Below, piece by piece: positions 39,331 to 48,920 of a stretch of DNA of 57,297 nt. The stretch is from Neochlamydia sp. AcF84 (GTDB lineage: Bacteria; Chlamydiota; Chlamydiia; Chlamydiales; Parachlamydiaceae). Every line of letters begins with the position of its first letter. The first letter of the stretch is position 1. The DNA lies in NCBI RefSeq assembly GCF_011087585.1, contig NZ_VJOT01000082.1:1-57297 (forward strand), written 5' to 3'. Below the pieces are notes generated by a model. The model searched no databases. It was not told the origin of the DNA and was given only the letters and a program-made list of their open reading frames with translations. The position numbers were made by a program, and so were the translations under genes.

Positions 39331-40038
39331 ATGGTTGGCAAGCAAAAAATTATGAATAATTCCCCTCAATGGATGCAAGAATCTACAGCTCTAAGATTCT
39401 CCCCTTCTCTGGGTTTAACGGTTAAACGTAATCCAACTAAGCGCTTGTTTGATATTATTTTTAGTCTTTGCGTGCTTATTATTACCTTTCCCGTATTGGC
39501 AATAGTCGCTATTTCTGTCTATTTTTCCTCGAAAGGTAAAATTATTTATGCTCAGGAGAGAATAGGCCGAGGTGGCAAACCTTTTCGCTGTTATAAATTT
39601 CGCACCATGTATCCTGATGCCGATGCAAGGCTGCATGAAATTCTAGAAAGCTCTTTGGAATTAAAAAGGGAATGGGCTAATGCTCATAAACTAAAAAATG
39701 ATCCACGCGTTACCCCAATAGGCAAATTTCTTAGAAAGACTTCTCTTGATGAATTTCCTCAATTTGTAAATGTTTTAAAAGGAGATCTTAGTGTGGTAGG
39801 CCCTAGACCAGTCGTTCAGTACGAAGTGATTCGACATTTAGGATATAAGGCTACAAAAATCTTATCTGTACGTCCGGGCCTAACGGGTTTATGGCAAGTT
39901 TCAGGACGCAGTGATATTAGCTATGCTAATCGCATTAAACTCGATGAGCAATACATAGAATCTCAATCTTTACTGCTCGATATAAAAATTATTGCTAAAA
40001 CTATTCCCATCGTATGCTTCCCAAGAGGAGCTTATTAA
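39331..40038 (+). CDS. Polyprenyl-phosphate sugar-1-phosphate transferase (WcaJ/WbaP-like)
   Basis: A 235-residue bacterial sugar transferase. One N-terminal membrane helix (about 35-58, ending FPVLAIVAISVYFSS) precedes the catalytic domain: QERIGRGGKPFRCYKFRTM, LRKTSLDEFPQFVNVLKGDLSVVGPRPV, VRPGLTGLWQVSGRSD, and the typical ending FPRGAY. Such enzymes load the first sugar phosphate onto undecaprenyl phosphate to start exopolysaccharide, O-antigen or glycoprotein glycan synthesis. The start could also be the Met at residue 8 (39352). It is alone here; no flippase or polymerase genes are seen nearby. Confidence 0.9.
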   Translation: MVGKQKIMNNSPQWMQESTALRFSPSLGLTVKRNPTKRLFDIIFSLCVLIITFPVLAIVAISVYFSSKGKIIYAQERIGRGGKPFRCYKFRTMYPDADARLHEILESSLELKREWANAHKLKNDPRVTPIGKFLRKTSLDEFPQFVNVLKGDLSVVGPRPVVQYEVIRHLGYKATKILSVRPGLTGLWQVSGRSDISYANRIKLDEQYIESQSLLLDIKIIAKTIPIVCFPRGAY

Positions 40039-40203
40039 TTTTTGGCATGCTTTTTAAATAGAGAATCAAAGATAGCGAGGAGAATACTAGGATTTATGGG
40101 AAAAGAGCCTATATGGTGAGTGTAACCCCAGAAAATAACCTCTTTTTTCAGGAAAAACTATACATCTCATCTAAGTAGCCTTTTAAAATTTTATAAATTT
40201 CTT

Positions 40204-40707
40204 ATGCATTTAAGTAGAAAAAACTTATTTCTTACATTTTTCAGCGGCTTGTTACTTACCCTTGGCATGCCAGCTATAGCTCCTAGTATCCGGCTGATGT
40301 TTTTGGTGCCTTTCCTTATTGTTTCATTTTATCAAAAAACCTTCTCTGTCTGCCTCTGGTATGCATTTTTTTGTGGGTTGCTCCTCGACTTACTGTCAGT
40401 ACAGCCTCCTTTCGGCTTCTATGCTAGTAACTATACTTTAGGAGCCGCGGTGATTTATCCTCAAAAACGCCATTTTTTTGCCGATCATCTAAGTACGCTA
40501 CCCATTATGACCTTCCTTTTTTCCTTTACTATAACTTTCTTCCAAGTTATTTTTCTTTATATATTGGGAACACCCCTTTCTATAGGCATGCGATGGATAG
40601 TTTCCGACCTTTTTGTAATGCCTTTAGGCGATGCTCTTTTTGCTTTTCTATATTTTATTCTCCTTCCTTTAAGCTTACAAAAAAAATCCCGACCCAGGAG
40701 TATTTAA
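40204..40707 (+). CDS. MreD-like polytopic membrane protein (tentative)
   Basis: A 167-residue, very hydrophobic protein with about five membrane helices. The segment FFCGLLLDLLSVQPPFGFYASNYTLGAAVIY resembles the GLLxDxxSxxPFG region of rod-shape protein MreD, and size and topology agree. MreD helps the elongation machinery that chlamydiae use for division. The match is by pattern only, and it could be another small membrane protein. One base separates its stop from the next start, so the two are co-translated. Confidence 0.6.
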   Translation: MHLSRKNLFLTFFSGLLLTLGMPAIAPSIRLMFLVPFLIVSFYQKTFSVCLWYAFFCGLLLDLLSVQPPFGFYASNYTLGAAVIYPQKRHFFADHLSTLPIMTFLFSFTITFFQVIFLYILGTPLSIGMRWIVSDLFVMPLGDALFAFLYFILLPLSLQKKSRPRSI

Positions 40708-40708
40708 T

Positions 40709-41086
40709 ATGCAACAAAATCTTAACGAAAGGTTGATAAAATGTGGGGTCGATACCCTTAAACGCCACATCTTTCTATGCAGCGACCAAGCAAATCCACG
40801 CTGCTCTAGCACAGATATAGCCTACGCTTCTTGGCAATATTTAAAGCAAAGGCTTCAAGAACTGAACTTGACAGGAGCGGGAGGCATCTACAGAACAAAA
40901 GTAAGCTGCTTAAGAATTTGTCAAAAAGGCCCTGTTGCTGTCATCTATCCTGATGGAATTTGGTATCATTCCTGTAACCCAGAAGTTTTAGAGATCATTC
41001 TTCAACAACATCTTATCGGTGGTAAGCCGGTAAAAGAATATATTCTTTATGATCACTCCAAAATCGCCTATAGCTCCTCTTGCTGA
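40709..41086 (+). CDS. Thioredoxin-like 2Fe-2S ferredoxin
   Basis: 125 residues of the NuoE-like/thioredoxin-fold 2Fe-2S family. Cluster ligands are Cys24 and Cys32 (HIFLCSDQANPRC) and Cys67 and Cys71 (SCLRIC), followed by QKGPVAVIYPDGIWY, a family hallmark. It is a small electron carrier with an unknown partner. The start lies immediately after the MreD-like gene, and the end overlaps rarA by 38 nt. Confidence 0.85.
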   Translation: MQQNLNERLIKCGVDTLKRHIFLCSDQANPRCSSTDIAYASWQYLKQRLQELNLTGAGGIYRTKVSCLRICQKGPVAVIYPDGIWYHSCNPEVLEIILQQHLIGGKPVKEYILYDHSKIAYSSSC

Positions 41087-42332
41087 GCAGATGCGTCCTG
41101 CCTCTATTGAAGAAATCGTAGGGCAAGAGCATCTGATAGGGCCAGAAGGTTTTATAACTAAAATTATCTCTGCAGGCAAACCCTTATCTATTATTCTTTG
41201 GGGGCCGCCGGGATGTGGGAAAACATCTATCGCTAGGCTATATGCGAAAGCTTTTAATATCCCTTTTTATTCCATAAGCGCTATCTTTAATGGAATTGCT
41301 GATCTCAAAAAGCTTATAGAAGAGATAGAGAACACTCCCCTACTCCATCAAAGAGCTGTCTTATTTGTAGATGAAATTCATCGCTTTAATAAAGCTCAGC
41401 AAGATGCTTTTTTACCCTACGTGGAAAAGGGAACCATTGTTTTAATCGGCGCAACCGCAGAAAATCCATCTTTTCATCTCAACAGTGCGTTGCTTTCACG
41501 GCTGCGGGTGTTAGCGCTTCGGCCTTTAAATGAAAAGTCTTTGCAGCAGTTACTACAACGCTATGAATCTCGGAAAAAAGCATTGCCTCTTACCGAGGAA
41601 GCCCGTCAGCTTTTAATTTTATCAGCTCAAGGGGATGGCCGTTTCCTCCTCAATCTAATTGAGAATCTCCAAGATGTTAATGAAAATATTATTTTGGATG
41701 TCCACACTTTGCAAACATACTTACAGCAACGCACGGCTCGTTATGATAAACAAGGCGATCAACATTATCAGTTAATATCTGCTCTTCATAAAGCGGTGAG
41801 AGGGTCTGATCCTGACGCAGCTTTATACTGGCTGGCGCGTATGTTAGAGGGTAAGGAAGATCCTTTATTTTTAGCGCGAAGAATTATCAGAATGGCTAGC
41901 GAAGATATAGGATTAGCAGACCCCCAGGCTTTATCTTTATGCATCGCCGCCCGCGATACTTATGAAATGCTAGGCTCTCCTGAAGGTGAGCTGGCTTTAG
42001 CTCAAGCTGTCGTTTACCTTGCTTTGGCACCCAAAAGCAATGCTCTTTACCAAGCTTATGAAGAAGCCAAGCAATTAGCTGCGCAAACAACTTACATGGC
42101 ACCTCCTTCCATCATTATTAATGCAGCGACTCCTCTAATGAAACAAATGGGATATGGAAAAAATTATCTTTATGATCATGAAGTAGAACATGCTTTCTCA
42201 GGGCAAAATTATTTTCCGGAAGAATTACCACCTAGAAAGTTTTACTGCCCTGTGGAACGCGGTTTTGAGCGTGAAATGAAAAAAAGACAAAGCTATTTCG
42301 ATAAGCTAAGAATGATCAAGAAAAACAAATAA
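41049..42332 (+). CDS. rarA: Replication-associated recombination protein A (RarA/MgsA)
   Basis: A 427-residue clamp-loader-like AAA+ ATPase acting at stalled forks. PLAEQMRPASIEEIVGQEHLIG at the N-terminus, Walker A WGPPGCGKTS, Walker B VLFVDEIHRFNKAQQDAFLPYVE, sensor 1 IGATAENPSF, and arginine-finger region LLSRLRV are followed by the MgsA C-terminal tetramerisation domain (SALHKAVRGSDPDAALYWLARML..., EDIGLADPQAL). It starts inside the ferredoxin gene, so translation is coupled. Confidence 0.95.
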   Translation: MITPKSPIAPLAEQMRPASIEEIVGQEHLIGPEGFITKIISAGKPLSIILWGPPGCGKTSIARLYAKAFNIPFYSISAIFNGIADLKKLIEEIENTPLLHQRAVLFVDEIHRFNKAQQDAFLPYVEKGTIVLIGATAENPSFHLNSALLSRLRVLALRPLNEKSLQQLLQRYESRKKALPLTEEARQLLILSAQGDGRFLLNLIENLQDVNENIILDVHTLQTYLQQRTARYDKQGDQHYQLISALHKAVRGSDPDAALYWLARMLEGKEDPLFLARRIIRMASEDIGLADPQALSLCIAARDTYEMLGSPEGELALAQAVVYLALAPKSNALYQAYEEAKQLAAQTTYMAPPSIIINAATPLMKQMGYGKNYLYDHEVEHAFSGQNYFPEELPPRKFYCPVERGFEREMKKRQSYFDKLRMIKKNK

Positions 42333-42637
42333 TTTTTTACAATAAAGCATTGAGGATAGCAAAGAAGCTATATACTTTTTGAGCAGCCTTTCATGCAGAC
42401 TTAAAAGCTATGAAAAATCATGCCTTTGGACAAAAAATTCACTTTACGGGGTTAATTTTTTTAGATCTACCCACCTACCTTCATGAAATGGCATTGATTT
42501 TAAAACAAAAGATTGGCTTTAGCTTCTCTATTCATAGAGGGCGAAATAAGCCTTTAAAATTTTTAGAAGGATTTCCATCCTCTATAGAAGCCTGCCCTTT
42601 TAAAAGAAAATAAAACTTTCACTATTTACCGAGTGAA

Positions 42638-42677
42638 TAAAAAATAAGAGGAGATCACACTTTTTTTCTCCTCTTAT
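42638..42677 (-). terminator. Intrinsic terminator for the 42683-43231 gene
   Basis: An 11-bp perfect stem (ATAAGAGGAGA at 42644-42654 with TCTCCTCTTAT at 42667-42677) ends, when read on the minus strand, in a run of Ts (42643-42638). It begins 6 nt past the stop of the minus-strand gene. Confidence 0.85.
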
Positions 42678-42682
42678 AAATG

Positions 42683-43231
42683 TTAATTCTTATCTCCTAA
42701 GGTGGCTGAATTTTCAGCTTTGTTTTCGCCTTTAGTGTCTTCGGATGATACTCTTTGCATGCACATAGCAAAACGTTTAGCTTTTTGTTGTTGAATATCA
42801 TTCAACATATCGGTAATTTGCTTTCCATCCTTTATTCCATAAGCTTTCATGGTCAAAGCAAATAAATCTGTCAAAGTTTCTCTAAATAACCTGACGGCAG
42901 CTTGGCGCTGCTGAGGGTCTTTAAGAGGGTTTGGATCTAATTTAGCTGCTTTTTCCTCCACAGTTTTGATGACTTGCTTATCTTTCTGGGCAAGTTCACT
43001 AGCTATAGCCTCCCACTTATCTTGGGGGACGTTATACTTTTTTAAAGTCTCTAGTACAAACACCTTAGGAAAATAGGAAATAAGCAATTCCTTAGAGCAT
43101 TCATCGCTCAACCCAACAGGAGTAGTGGGTGGTGTTTGTAAAGGAGCGTTTTGTGCAAAAGCATGCGTAGAAAGTAGAGCACCAAATCCTAAGAGTGACA
43201 CTACACAGGTCTTGAAGACCGATTTATACAT
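42683..43231 (-). CDS. Exported helical protein, unrecognised
   Basis: 182 residues from the ATG at 43231, which has AGGAGG 4 nt upstream; an ATG at 43273 is less likely. A clear signal peptide (MYKSVFKTCVVSLLGFGALLSTHAFA, cleavage after AFA) precedes a Gln/Pro linker. A charged helical domain follows (ELLISYFPKVFVLETLKKYNVPQDKWEAIASELAQKDKQVIKTVEEKA...) with a polar C-terminus rich in Glu, Asn and Lys. It may be a periplasmic protein. The strong ribosome-binding site and perfect terminator suggest a well-expressed single-gene transcript. No family is recognised. Confidence 0.8.
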   Translation of the reverse strand: MYKSVFKTCVVSLLGFGALLSTHAFAQNAPLQTPPTTPVGLSDECSKELLISYFPKVFVLETLKKYNVPQDKWEAIASELAQKDKQVIKTVEEKAAKLDPNPLKDPQQRQAAVRLFRETLTDLFALTMKAYGIKDGKQITDMLNDIQQQKAKRFAMCMQRVSSEDTKGENKAENSATLGDKN

Positions 43232-44026
43232 ATTTCCTCCTAAAAAGGTTCTTGTCATCAACAATTCTTCCAAAGTTGTAAATCCACGTTACAATATACT
43301 ATTATTTTTTTGCACTCTTTTGCTTTTCTAAAGCTTTTTTTTCTAGAAAGCAAGGATTGCTTTAGAGAAAATACTCTTACTGTAAATTTTTCTAACTTTT
43401 CTTAAGGCTTTTGCTTGTATGCTTTAAAAAAGCTATCTTTTGGCTAAAAACATTTATCCTTCCTGTTTATGTGGTAAAGCCTAGTTCTTAGGGTACATGA
43501 TTACATAAAAAAACTGCTTACCAATCTTATTTAAGCTAAAAAAAAGACTTTTATCTTAAAGAAAATTCTCTTAATTTTTTTCTTCTTCATCCCTTATTTT
43601 TTAAGTCAGGACAGATTCACCTTCTTCTTTTTTCATAAAAAGGAGCTAAATTTCACTACCCAAATCTTAAAAAACATTTAGCTTTTAGAGAAACTAGACC
43701 CTCTTGTTCCTATTCTTTATCCTCAGCCCCATTCTTCCAAAAAGACCCGTATAAAGAAAGAAGAGAAAAACATTATAGGATATTTCCTCTTTATCTAAGG
43801 CTATTTATAAAGAGTAGATGGCTCTTAAATTTTGCCAGAAAAGAAGAAGCAAAAGTTGGCTTATAAAGTAAAAATGGGTTATGCTAATCTATCTTATGCA
43901 AACATAAAAAATGTTTTAAACACTCTTTCTTTGCTTATAAGAGTAGTAACCTTTTTTACCTGCAGCTTAAAGTCTAACTCCTAATATTTTATTGAAATCA
44001 TAAAACACGACAGTTAAATTCCCCCT
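43232..44026. other. Non-coding stretch between divergent genes
   Basis: About 800 bases upstream of both the exported-protein gene and folD. It must contain both promoters, but no clear elements were singled out. No coding capacity was seen. Confidence 0.5.
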
Positions 44027-44917
44027 ATGATTATAAATGGAAAAAAAATTGCTCAAGAAATTGAACAAGAGATTAAAGTTACACTTTTAAATATGCATGG
44101 CCGTCCGCCATGCTTAGCTGTTATTATTGTGGGCGACCATCCAGCTTCTCAAATCTATGTCCAACGGAAAACCCAAGCTTGCAAAAACGTAGGAATTTTA
44201 TCCTTAAAAATTCATCTACCCTCCTCGTTATCAGAAAAAGAGCTCCTCGACAAGATCCATGCTCTTAATTTAAATTCCACAGTCGATGGCATTCTTGTGC
44301 AATTACCTTTGCCACCTCACATTAACCCATCGCTTGTTAATTTAGCCATCTTACCAGAAAAAGATGTCGATGGATTTCATCCTTTTAACGTAGGCAAAAT
44401 GTTAATGGGGGAAACGGATGGATTTTTTCCCTGCACGCCGCTAGGCATTCGTGCCCTTCTAGCCAGATCCCAGATAGAAGTAGCAGGACGCCATGTGTTA
44501 ATTGCTGGCCGCAGCAATATCGTAGGAAAACCTATGGCCGCTATGTTAATGCAGAACAACTCTGAAGGTAATGCCACTGTTACCATCGTCCATAGTAAGA
44601 CTAAAAAGCTAGATAGCTTAACCTCTCAAGCTGACATTATCATCTTAGCTATGGGACAACCTTTATTTCTTAAAGCAGAGATGATTAAAGAAGGGGTAAC
44701 AGTGATTGATGTAGGAATAAATAAAATTAACGATTTAAGCCGTCCTGCCGGGTATAGGCTGGTGGGCGATGCAGACTTTGATCATATTAAAGACAAATGT
44801 GCCTATATTACTCCTGTACCAGGAGGAGTAGGGCCTATGACGATTGCTATGTTATTGAGCAATACTCTTAAGAGCTACTCTAAGCGATTGAAGCCAAACC
44901 TTCAAAAGGCTCAATAA
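44027..44917 (+). CDS. folD: Bifunctional methylenetetrahydrofolate dehydrogenase/cyclohydrolase
   Basis: A 296-residue FolD, interconverting 5,10-methylene-THF, 5,10-methenyl-THF and 10-formyl-THF with NADP(H). IIVGDHPASQIYVQRKTQAC includes the catalytic Lys. VDGILVQLPLPPHI, PEKDVDGFHPFNVG, PCTPLGI, the NADP motif GRSNIVGKPMAAML, and PVPGGVGPMTIAML are all canonical. The product supplies formyl groups for initiator tRNA, linking to def in this window. The stop is followed directly by apbE, the same order as in Chlamydia (from memory). Confidence 0.95.
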   Translation: MIINGKKIAQEIEQEIKVTLLNMHGRPPCLAVIIVGDHPASQIYVQRKTQACKNVGILSLKIHLPSSLSEKELLDKIHALNLNSTVDGILVQLPLPPHINPSLVNLAILPEKDVDGFHPFNVGKMLMGETDGFFPCTPLGIRALLARSQIEVAGRHVLIAGRSNIVGKPMAAMLMQNNSEGNATVTIVHSKTKKLDSLTSQADIIILAMGQPLFLKAEMIKEGVTVIDVGINKINDLSRPAGYRLVGDADFDHIKDKCAYITPVPGGVGPMTIAMLLSNTLKSYSKRLKPNLQKAQ

Positions 44918-45991
44918 ATGCTTAAGATGAAGATGGAAGTGGGGTATTATACAAAGGGCAAGTTAAAGAAATATTATGCATTTAGCCAATTTTTCATTCT
45001 CATTTTCTTACTTTATGCTTGCTCAAATTTCACGTATGAAAAATTGACGCTTTTTTCAGGGAGTGAGATGACGATTAACTATCGTATTCTCATTGGTCAT
45101 CCGCTGACCGCATCAGAAAAAGCCCTTGTTTCTAATATTATCCGAAATACTTTTGAAGAGGTAAACCATATTTATAACAAATGGAATCCTTCCTCAGAGC
45201 TTTCTTGTCTTAATCGATTAAAAGCAGGTACTGTAGTATCCATTTCTGCCGAGCTTGAGCAACTATTAAATTTAACAGAAAAAATAGTTTTATTATCGGA
45301 AGGACGCTTTGACCCTACCATAGAACCTCTGCAAGCTCTGTGGAAAAAACATCTTGAGCAAGGACAAATTCCTTCTGAAGGCGAAATCTTATTTGTAGCT
45401 ACTAAAATAGGATGGAATAAAATTCATTTTGGCCAAGGAAAATTTTATAAAGATTTAGACGATATTCAAATAGATCTTGGAGGAATCGCTAAAGGCTATT
45501 GCGTAGATTTACTTACCGATAGACTTTATGAAGCAGGCTATACCAATCTATTTGTGGAATGGGGGGGAGAAATAAAGACTAGCGGTAAGCATCCTCAAGG
45601 TAGGCCTTGGAATATTTTTATTAGCCGCTTGGGAAATAATAATCCAGAAAACGCTATTGCTAAGGTAAGTTTACGCAATCAAGCAATTGCTACCAGTGGG
45701 GATTATTTTCAAAGCTGGACGATAGAAACTAAAAAAGGCGACACTGCTTATCCAACTATTACCTATTTTCATATTTTTGATCCCGCTAGACTTACACCTC
45801 TCATCATAACGAGGGAAAATGTGGCTAGTGCAAGTGTTCTAGCCCCCTCTTGCGCACTAGCTGATGGATTAGCCACGACTGCCCTTATGTTCCGTTCTAA
45901 AAAAGAGGCCCAGCGCTGGGCAGATAAAATTACCAACGATTATCCCGAAATCGTGTTTTGGATTGTTTCCCGCCAAGATCTTAATGAATAG
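44918..45991 (+). CDS. apbE: FAD:protein FMN transferase (ApbE), lipoprotein
   Basis: 357 residues. A long hydrophobic N-terminal segment ends in lipobox-like LLYAC (Cys35). The ApbE core follows: NKWNPSSELSCLN, EGRFDPTIEPL, QIDLGGIAKGYCVDLL, FVEWGGEIKTSGKHPQGRPW, IATSGDYFQSW, and the C-terminal metal/FAD region ASVLAPSCALADGLATTALMF. ApbE attaches FMN covalently to proteins such as the Na+-translocating NADH:quinone reductase (NqrB/C), which chlamydiae use. It starts 1 nt after the folD stop. Confidence 0.92.
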   Translation: MLKMKMEVGYYTKGKLKKYYAFSQFFILIFLLYACSNFTYEKLTLFSGSEMTINYRILIGHPLTASEKALVSNIIRNTFEEVNHIYNKWNPSSELSCLNRLKAGTVVSISAELEQLLNLTEKIVLLSEGRFDPTIEPLQALWKKHLEQGQIPSEGEILFVATKIGWNKIHFGQGKFYKDLDDIQIDLGGIAKGYCVDLLTDRLYEAGYTNLFVEWGGEIKTSGKHPQGRPWNIFISRLGNNNPENAIAKVSLRNQAIATSGDYFQSWTIETKKGDTAYPTITYFHIFDPARLTPLIITRENVASASVLAPSCALADGLATTALMFRSKKEAQRWADKITNDYPEIVFWIVSRQDLNE

Positions 45992-46169
45992 ATTCTTTTT
46001 CAAGCTCCTTGACTAATAAGCAATATCCTTCCGCAAAACGCCGTTTAAATCTTTCAGGGCAATTATAGAAATGGCTCCTTAAACGATGGGCGTAAGCCTC
46101 GAAAGGGTCGGCATGCTGTACATCTCTTTTTAAAAGAGCTTCTGTTATTAACTCTGCAAATTCTATCAT
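45981..46169 (-). CDS. Small hypothetical protein (62 aa)
   Basis: 62 residues from the ATG at 46169, preceded by AAAGGA at 4-nt spacing; a GTG at 46208 would add 13 residues. The sequence is charged and helical (EAYAHRLRSHFYNCPERFKRRFAEGYCLLVKELEKESIH) without a signal or membrane segment. It converges on apbE with an 11-nt overlap. It looks protein-like but no family is recognised, and it could be spurious. Confidence 0.45.
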   Translation of the reverse strand: MIEFAELITEALLKRDVQHADPFEAYAHRLRSHFYNCPERFKRRFAEGYCLLVKELEKESIH

Positions 46170-46504
46170 CAAATCCTTTGAGGAAAGAGGAAATTCTTCT
46201 GGCGCCACTTAAGTTTACACTTTTGTTAAATTTTAATTAGGCCCTTCCACCCTACCGGGGTAGATAGTTCAACAAAAAGGATTATACAAAAAATATTTAA
46301 TAAATCAATTTTTTTGCCAGGCTTAAACGCTCGCATTTTCAAAATGCCTAGCCAAATAAAAGGGTTGTCAATAATAACATTTTAAAATACAATGTTTTCA
46401 ACAATTGAATTGAACTATCCCTATGCTTTTGTAAACCTTCTTCACTAACTTTGAGCGCTAACGAGCTTTCCAGCAAGAAACAATAACTCCTTTAAAGAAA
46501 GCCT

Positions 46505-47836
46505 ATGCCCACTTTTACTACTCGAAAAAATAAAATTGTTCTAACTGATTATAACTATCGTAGAGACATTGAAAATCGTCTCTTCATGGCCGAGCTATCG
46601 ATTTTAGAAGTCGATGTGTTGCAAGAAATTATTAATGGTTCTTTGAAAACTACCCTCACTACCCTTGCAGATAATTTGGAGATCACTCCTTCTAAACTTC
46701 GTCCTATTTTAGATAAATTAGCCAAAAGCGGCCTTTTTCAAATCCAAGGAAATGAGATACTCGTTGATAAAGAGATGCGCAAGTATTACGAGGCGCATAT
46801 CATCAAATTTGATGATGACTTTCGTCCTGATATGGAGTATTTACAAGGACTATTAAGTAAAGCACCCATTCATGCCCTTCCCTCCTGGTATGCCATCCCT
46901 CGGAGCTCAGACAATATCTTTAATTCTATTATAGAAAAGTTCTTGTTCACTCCCAAAATTTATGAACGTTATTTACAAGATCTTGTTTTCGATAACCCTA
47001 TCATAAGCTCGATTGCAAAACAAGTATTTGCTGCCCCCGACTATAAAATGAGTGCATGCGCACTTATAGAAAAATTTGGACTTACTAGGGAGCAATTTGA
47101 AGAGTATATGCTCTTCTTGGAGTTTAGCCTAGTTTGCTGCCTTCGCTATGTTAAAACTCAAGATGTGTGGGAAGAGGTCGTTACTCCTTTTCATGAATGG
47201 CATGAATTCTTATTATTCGTGCAGAATACTAATCCAGGCGCGATTCAAGAGGCTACCTCTATTACCCCTGTCTATGAAAAAGAGTTTGGATTTTTAAATG
47301 AATTGAATGCTTTTGTAAAAAAGCTGCTTAAAAAAAGTATTTCTTTTACCCAAGCTCCTAAAGATTTATTAGAAATAGCTTTTTTATTGGAAATTGCCAA
47401 GCAAGAAAAGCAAAAAATTGTGGCATCAGCTTATACGGAAGCCTGGCTTAAGAAAACGCGCGCAGACCAAGCCATCATCCTCTATCGACAGTCACTGAAC
47501 CGCTTGGCCGCTAATGACCAATTTTCATCTTTTTCTGAAAAAGATTTACGCGAGGTCGAGAAAAGCCTTAAGAATTTTGCTCATGGAAAGTGGGTTTACT
47601 TCGAGGATTACATCAAAGGTTGTTTAGCTGCCGTAGGAAGTGTAGCACCTACTTCTTTAGTTAATAAAGGTAGAAGATGGAAATATAGCACTCCTAATTA
47701 TAACGAAGATGAGAGACAATTTATAAAACTTATAATCTGCGAATATCTCATGCAAGCAGGTATGGTGGCTATAGGCTATCACCAGGATAAGCTGTGTCTT
47801 TGCTTAACTCCTTTTGGTCGTCTCTCTTTAGGTTAG
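46505..47836 (+). CDS. Unrecognised protein with winged-helix-like N-terminal segment
   Basis: 443 residues. The region 25-90 (LSILEVDVLQEIINGSLKTTLTTLADNLEITPSKLRPILDKLAKSGLFQIQGNEILVDKEM) has the rhythm of a winged-helix domain: helix, helix, recognition helix, wing. The rest is mostly helical, acidic/aromatic, and lacks membrane segments. It ends 28 nt from the recF stop, convergent. Chlamydia has an uncharacterised gene beside recF that could be its counterpart, but I cannot confirm this from memory. A DNA-binding role is inference. Confidence 0.7.
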   Translation: MPTFTTRKNKIVLTDYNYRRDIENRLFMAELSILEVDVLQEIINGSLKTTLTTLADNLEITPSKLRPILDKLAKSGLFQIQGNEILVDKEMRKYYEAHIIKFDDDFRPDMEYLQGLLSKAPIHALPSWYAIPRSSDNIFNSIIEKFLFTPKIYERYLQDLVFDNPIISSIAKQVFAAPDYKMSACALIEKFGLTREQFEEYMLFLEFSLVCCLRYVKTQDVWEEVVTPFHEWHEFLLFVQNTNPGAIQEATSITPVYEKEFGFLNELNAFVKKLLKKSISFTQAPKDLLEIAFLLEIAKQEKQKIVASAYTEAWLKKTRADQAIILYRQSLNRLAANDQFSSFSEKDLREVEKSLKNFAHGKWVYFEDYIKGCLAAVGSVAPTSLVNKGRRWKYSTPNYNEDERQFIKLIICEYLMQAGMVAIGYHQDKLCLCLTPFGRLSLG

Positions 47837-47864
47837 CAGACAATACGAATGATAAACCTCTTAC

Positions 47865-48908
47865 TCAAAGTTCTTCGGTGGAGGTTATAAAAACTTGCCC
47901 TAAAGTTTTTAAGTGGATCAAAAGTTTTTGCCGGCGTGTAGTATCTAAGCTAACTCCTATATCGTCAATCAGCATCAATGGCAGTTCTTGGCTTAATTCC
48001 CGTAGCCGCTGCCATTCCGCTAATCGAAGAGCCATGACGCAACTACGCTGCTGCCCTTCACTTGCAAACAAACGTACTTCGCGATCTCCTATCTTTATTA
48101 ATAAATCATCACGATGGGGGCCATATAAGGTCATTCCCACTTCTTTTTCGCGTAAACGAAGCTTATCCCATTGCTGCAGATAATGTTGACGCAAAAGCTG
48201 CAGATCCTTTATTTGGCGGCTACTATTTTTGTATTCCAAACTCAAAGGGGTAGTCTCTGCAGTTAACATTCCGTACAATCCGTTTCCCCATTTTTGTAGG
48301 TCTGCAATCGTTTGCTCTCTTTGCAGAGTCACATAAGCCGCAGCTCCTGCCATCTCTTGCTCCCAAGTTTGGATAGCAAGCATTTCGTTCCTCTTTAATA
48401 AAGCATTACGTTGCCTCATAGCGCCTATATAGCGCGTCAAATAATGTACATATAAAGGATCTATCTGGGCAATCTGCAGATCGAGAAAATGTCGCCGCAA
48501 TAAAGGAGAACCTTTTATTAAAGAAGTGCTATCAGGAGTTAAGACGACTCCTTGCAAAATGCCTAATAAGTTAGCTACTGACGAAAAAACTGTACTATTA
48601 TGTATAATTTTTCGTTCACTGCCATCATAAAAAATTTTGAGTGTTTGCGCTATACCTTGCTTAATAAAGCATGCTTCAATATGAAAATACTTTTGCCCAT
48701 ATTGAATCATATCGGAAATTTGCTGGGTACGGAAAGAGCGACCATTTATCAGCAATTGTATCGCCTCTAAAATAGTTGTTTTACCGTAAGCATTAGGGCC
48801 TACAATCGTATTAATGGTGGGGGTAAAGTGAAAAGTGGCCTCCTCGTAACGACGGAAATATCGTAAATATAGCTTTTGAAGAAAAAGACCACTACTCAAA
48901 TTTATCAC
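47865..48908 (-). CDS. recF: DNA replication and repair protein RecF
   Basis: A 347-residue SMC-like ATPase that helps load RecA at gaps. Walker A is GPNAYGKTTILEAI (Ala in place of the usual Gly). N-terminal LYLRYFRRYEEATFHF and C-terminal signature LFASEGQQRSCVMALRLAEW with Walker B LPLMLIDDIGVSLD (an Ile-Gly where many have V-x-S-E-L) are present. It follows dnaN by 12 nt on the minus strand, the classical dnaN-recF operon, here without dnaA. Confidence 0.93.
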   Translation of the reverse strand: MINLSSGLFLQKLYLRYFRRYEEATFHFTPTINTIVGPNAYGKTTILEAIQLLINGRSFRTQQISDMIQYGQKYFHIEACFIKQGIAQTLKIFYDGSERKIIHNSTVFSSVANLLGILQGVVLTPDSTSLIKGSPLLRRHFLDLQIAQIDPLYVHYLTRYIGAMRQRNALLKRNEMLAIQTWEQEMAGAAAYVTLQREQTIADLQKWGNGLYGMLTAETTPLSLEYKNSSRQIKDLQLLRQHYLQQWDKLRLREKEVGMTLYGPHRDDLLIKIGDREVRLFASEGQQRSCVMALRLAEWQRLRELSQELPLMLIDDIGVSLDTTRRQKLLIHLKTLGQVFITSTEEL

Positions 48909-48920
48909 CTCTTATTTTAG

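Noticed and set aside
42410-42613. 67-residue plus-strand frame after rarA
   Set aside because: No ribosome-binding site, no recognisable family, unremarkable composition; likely chance.
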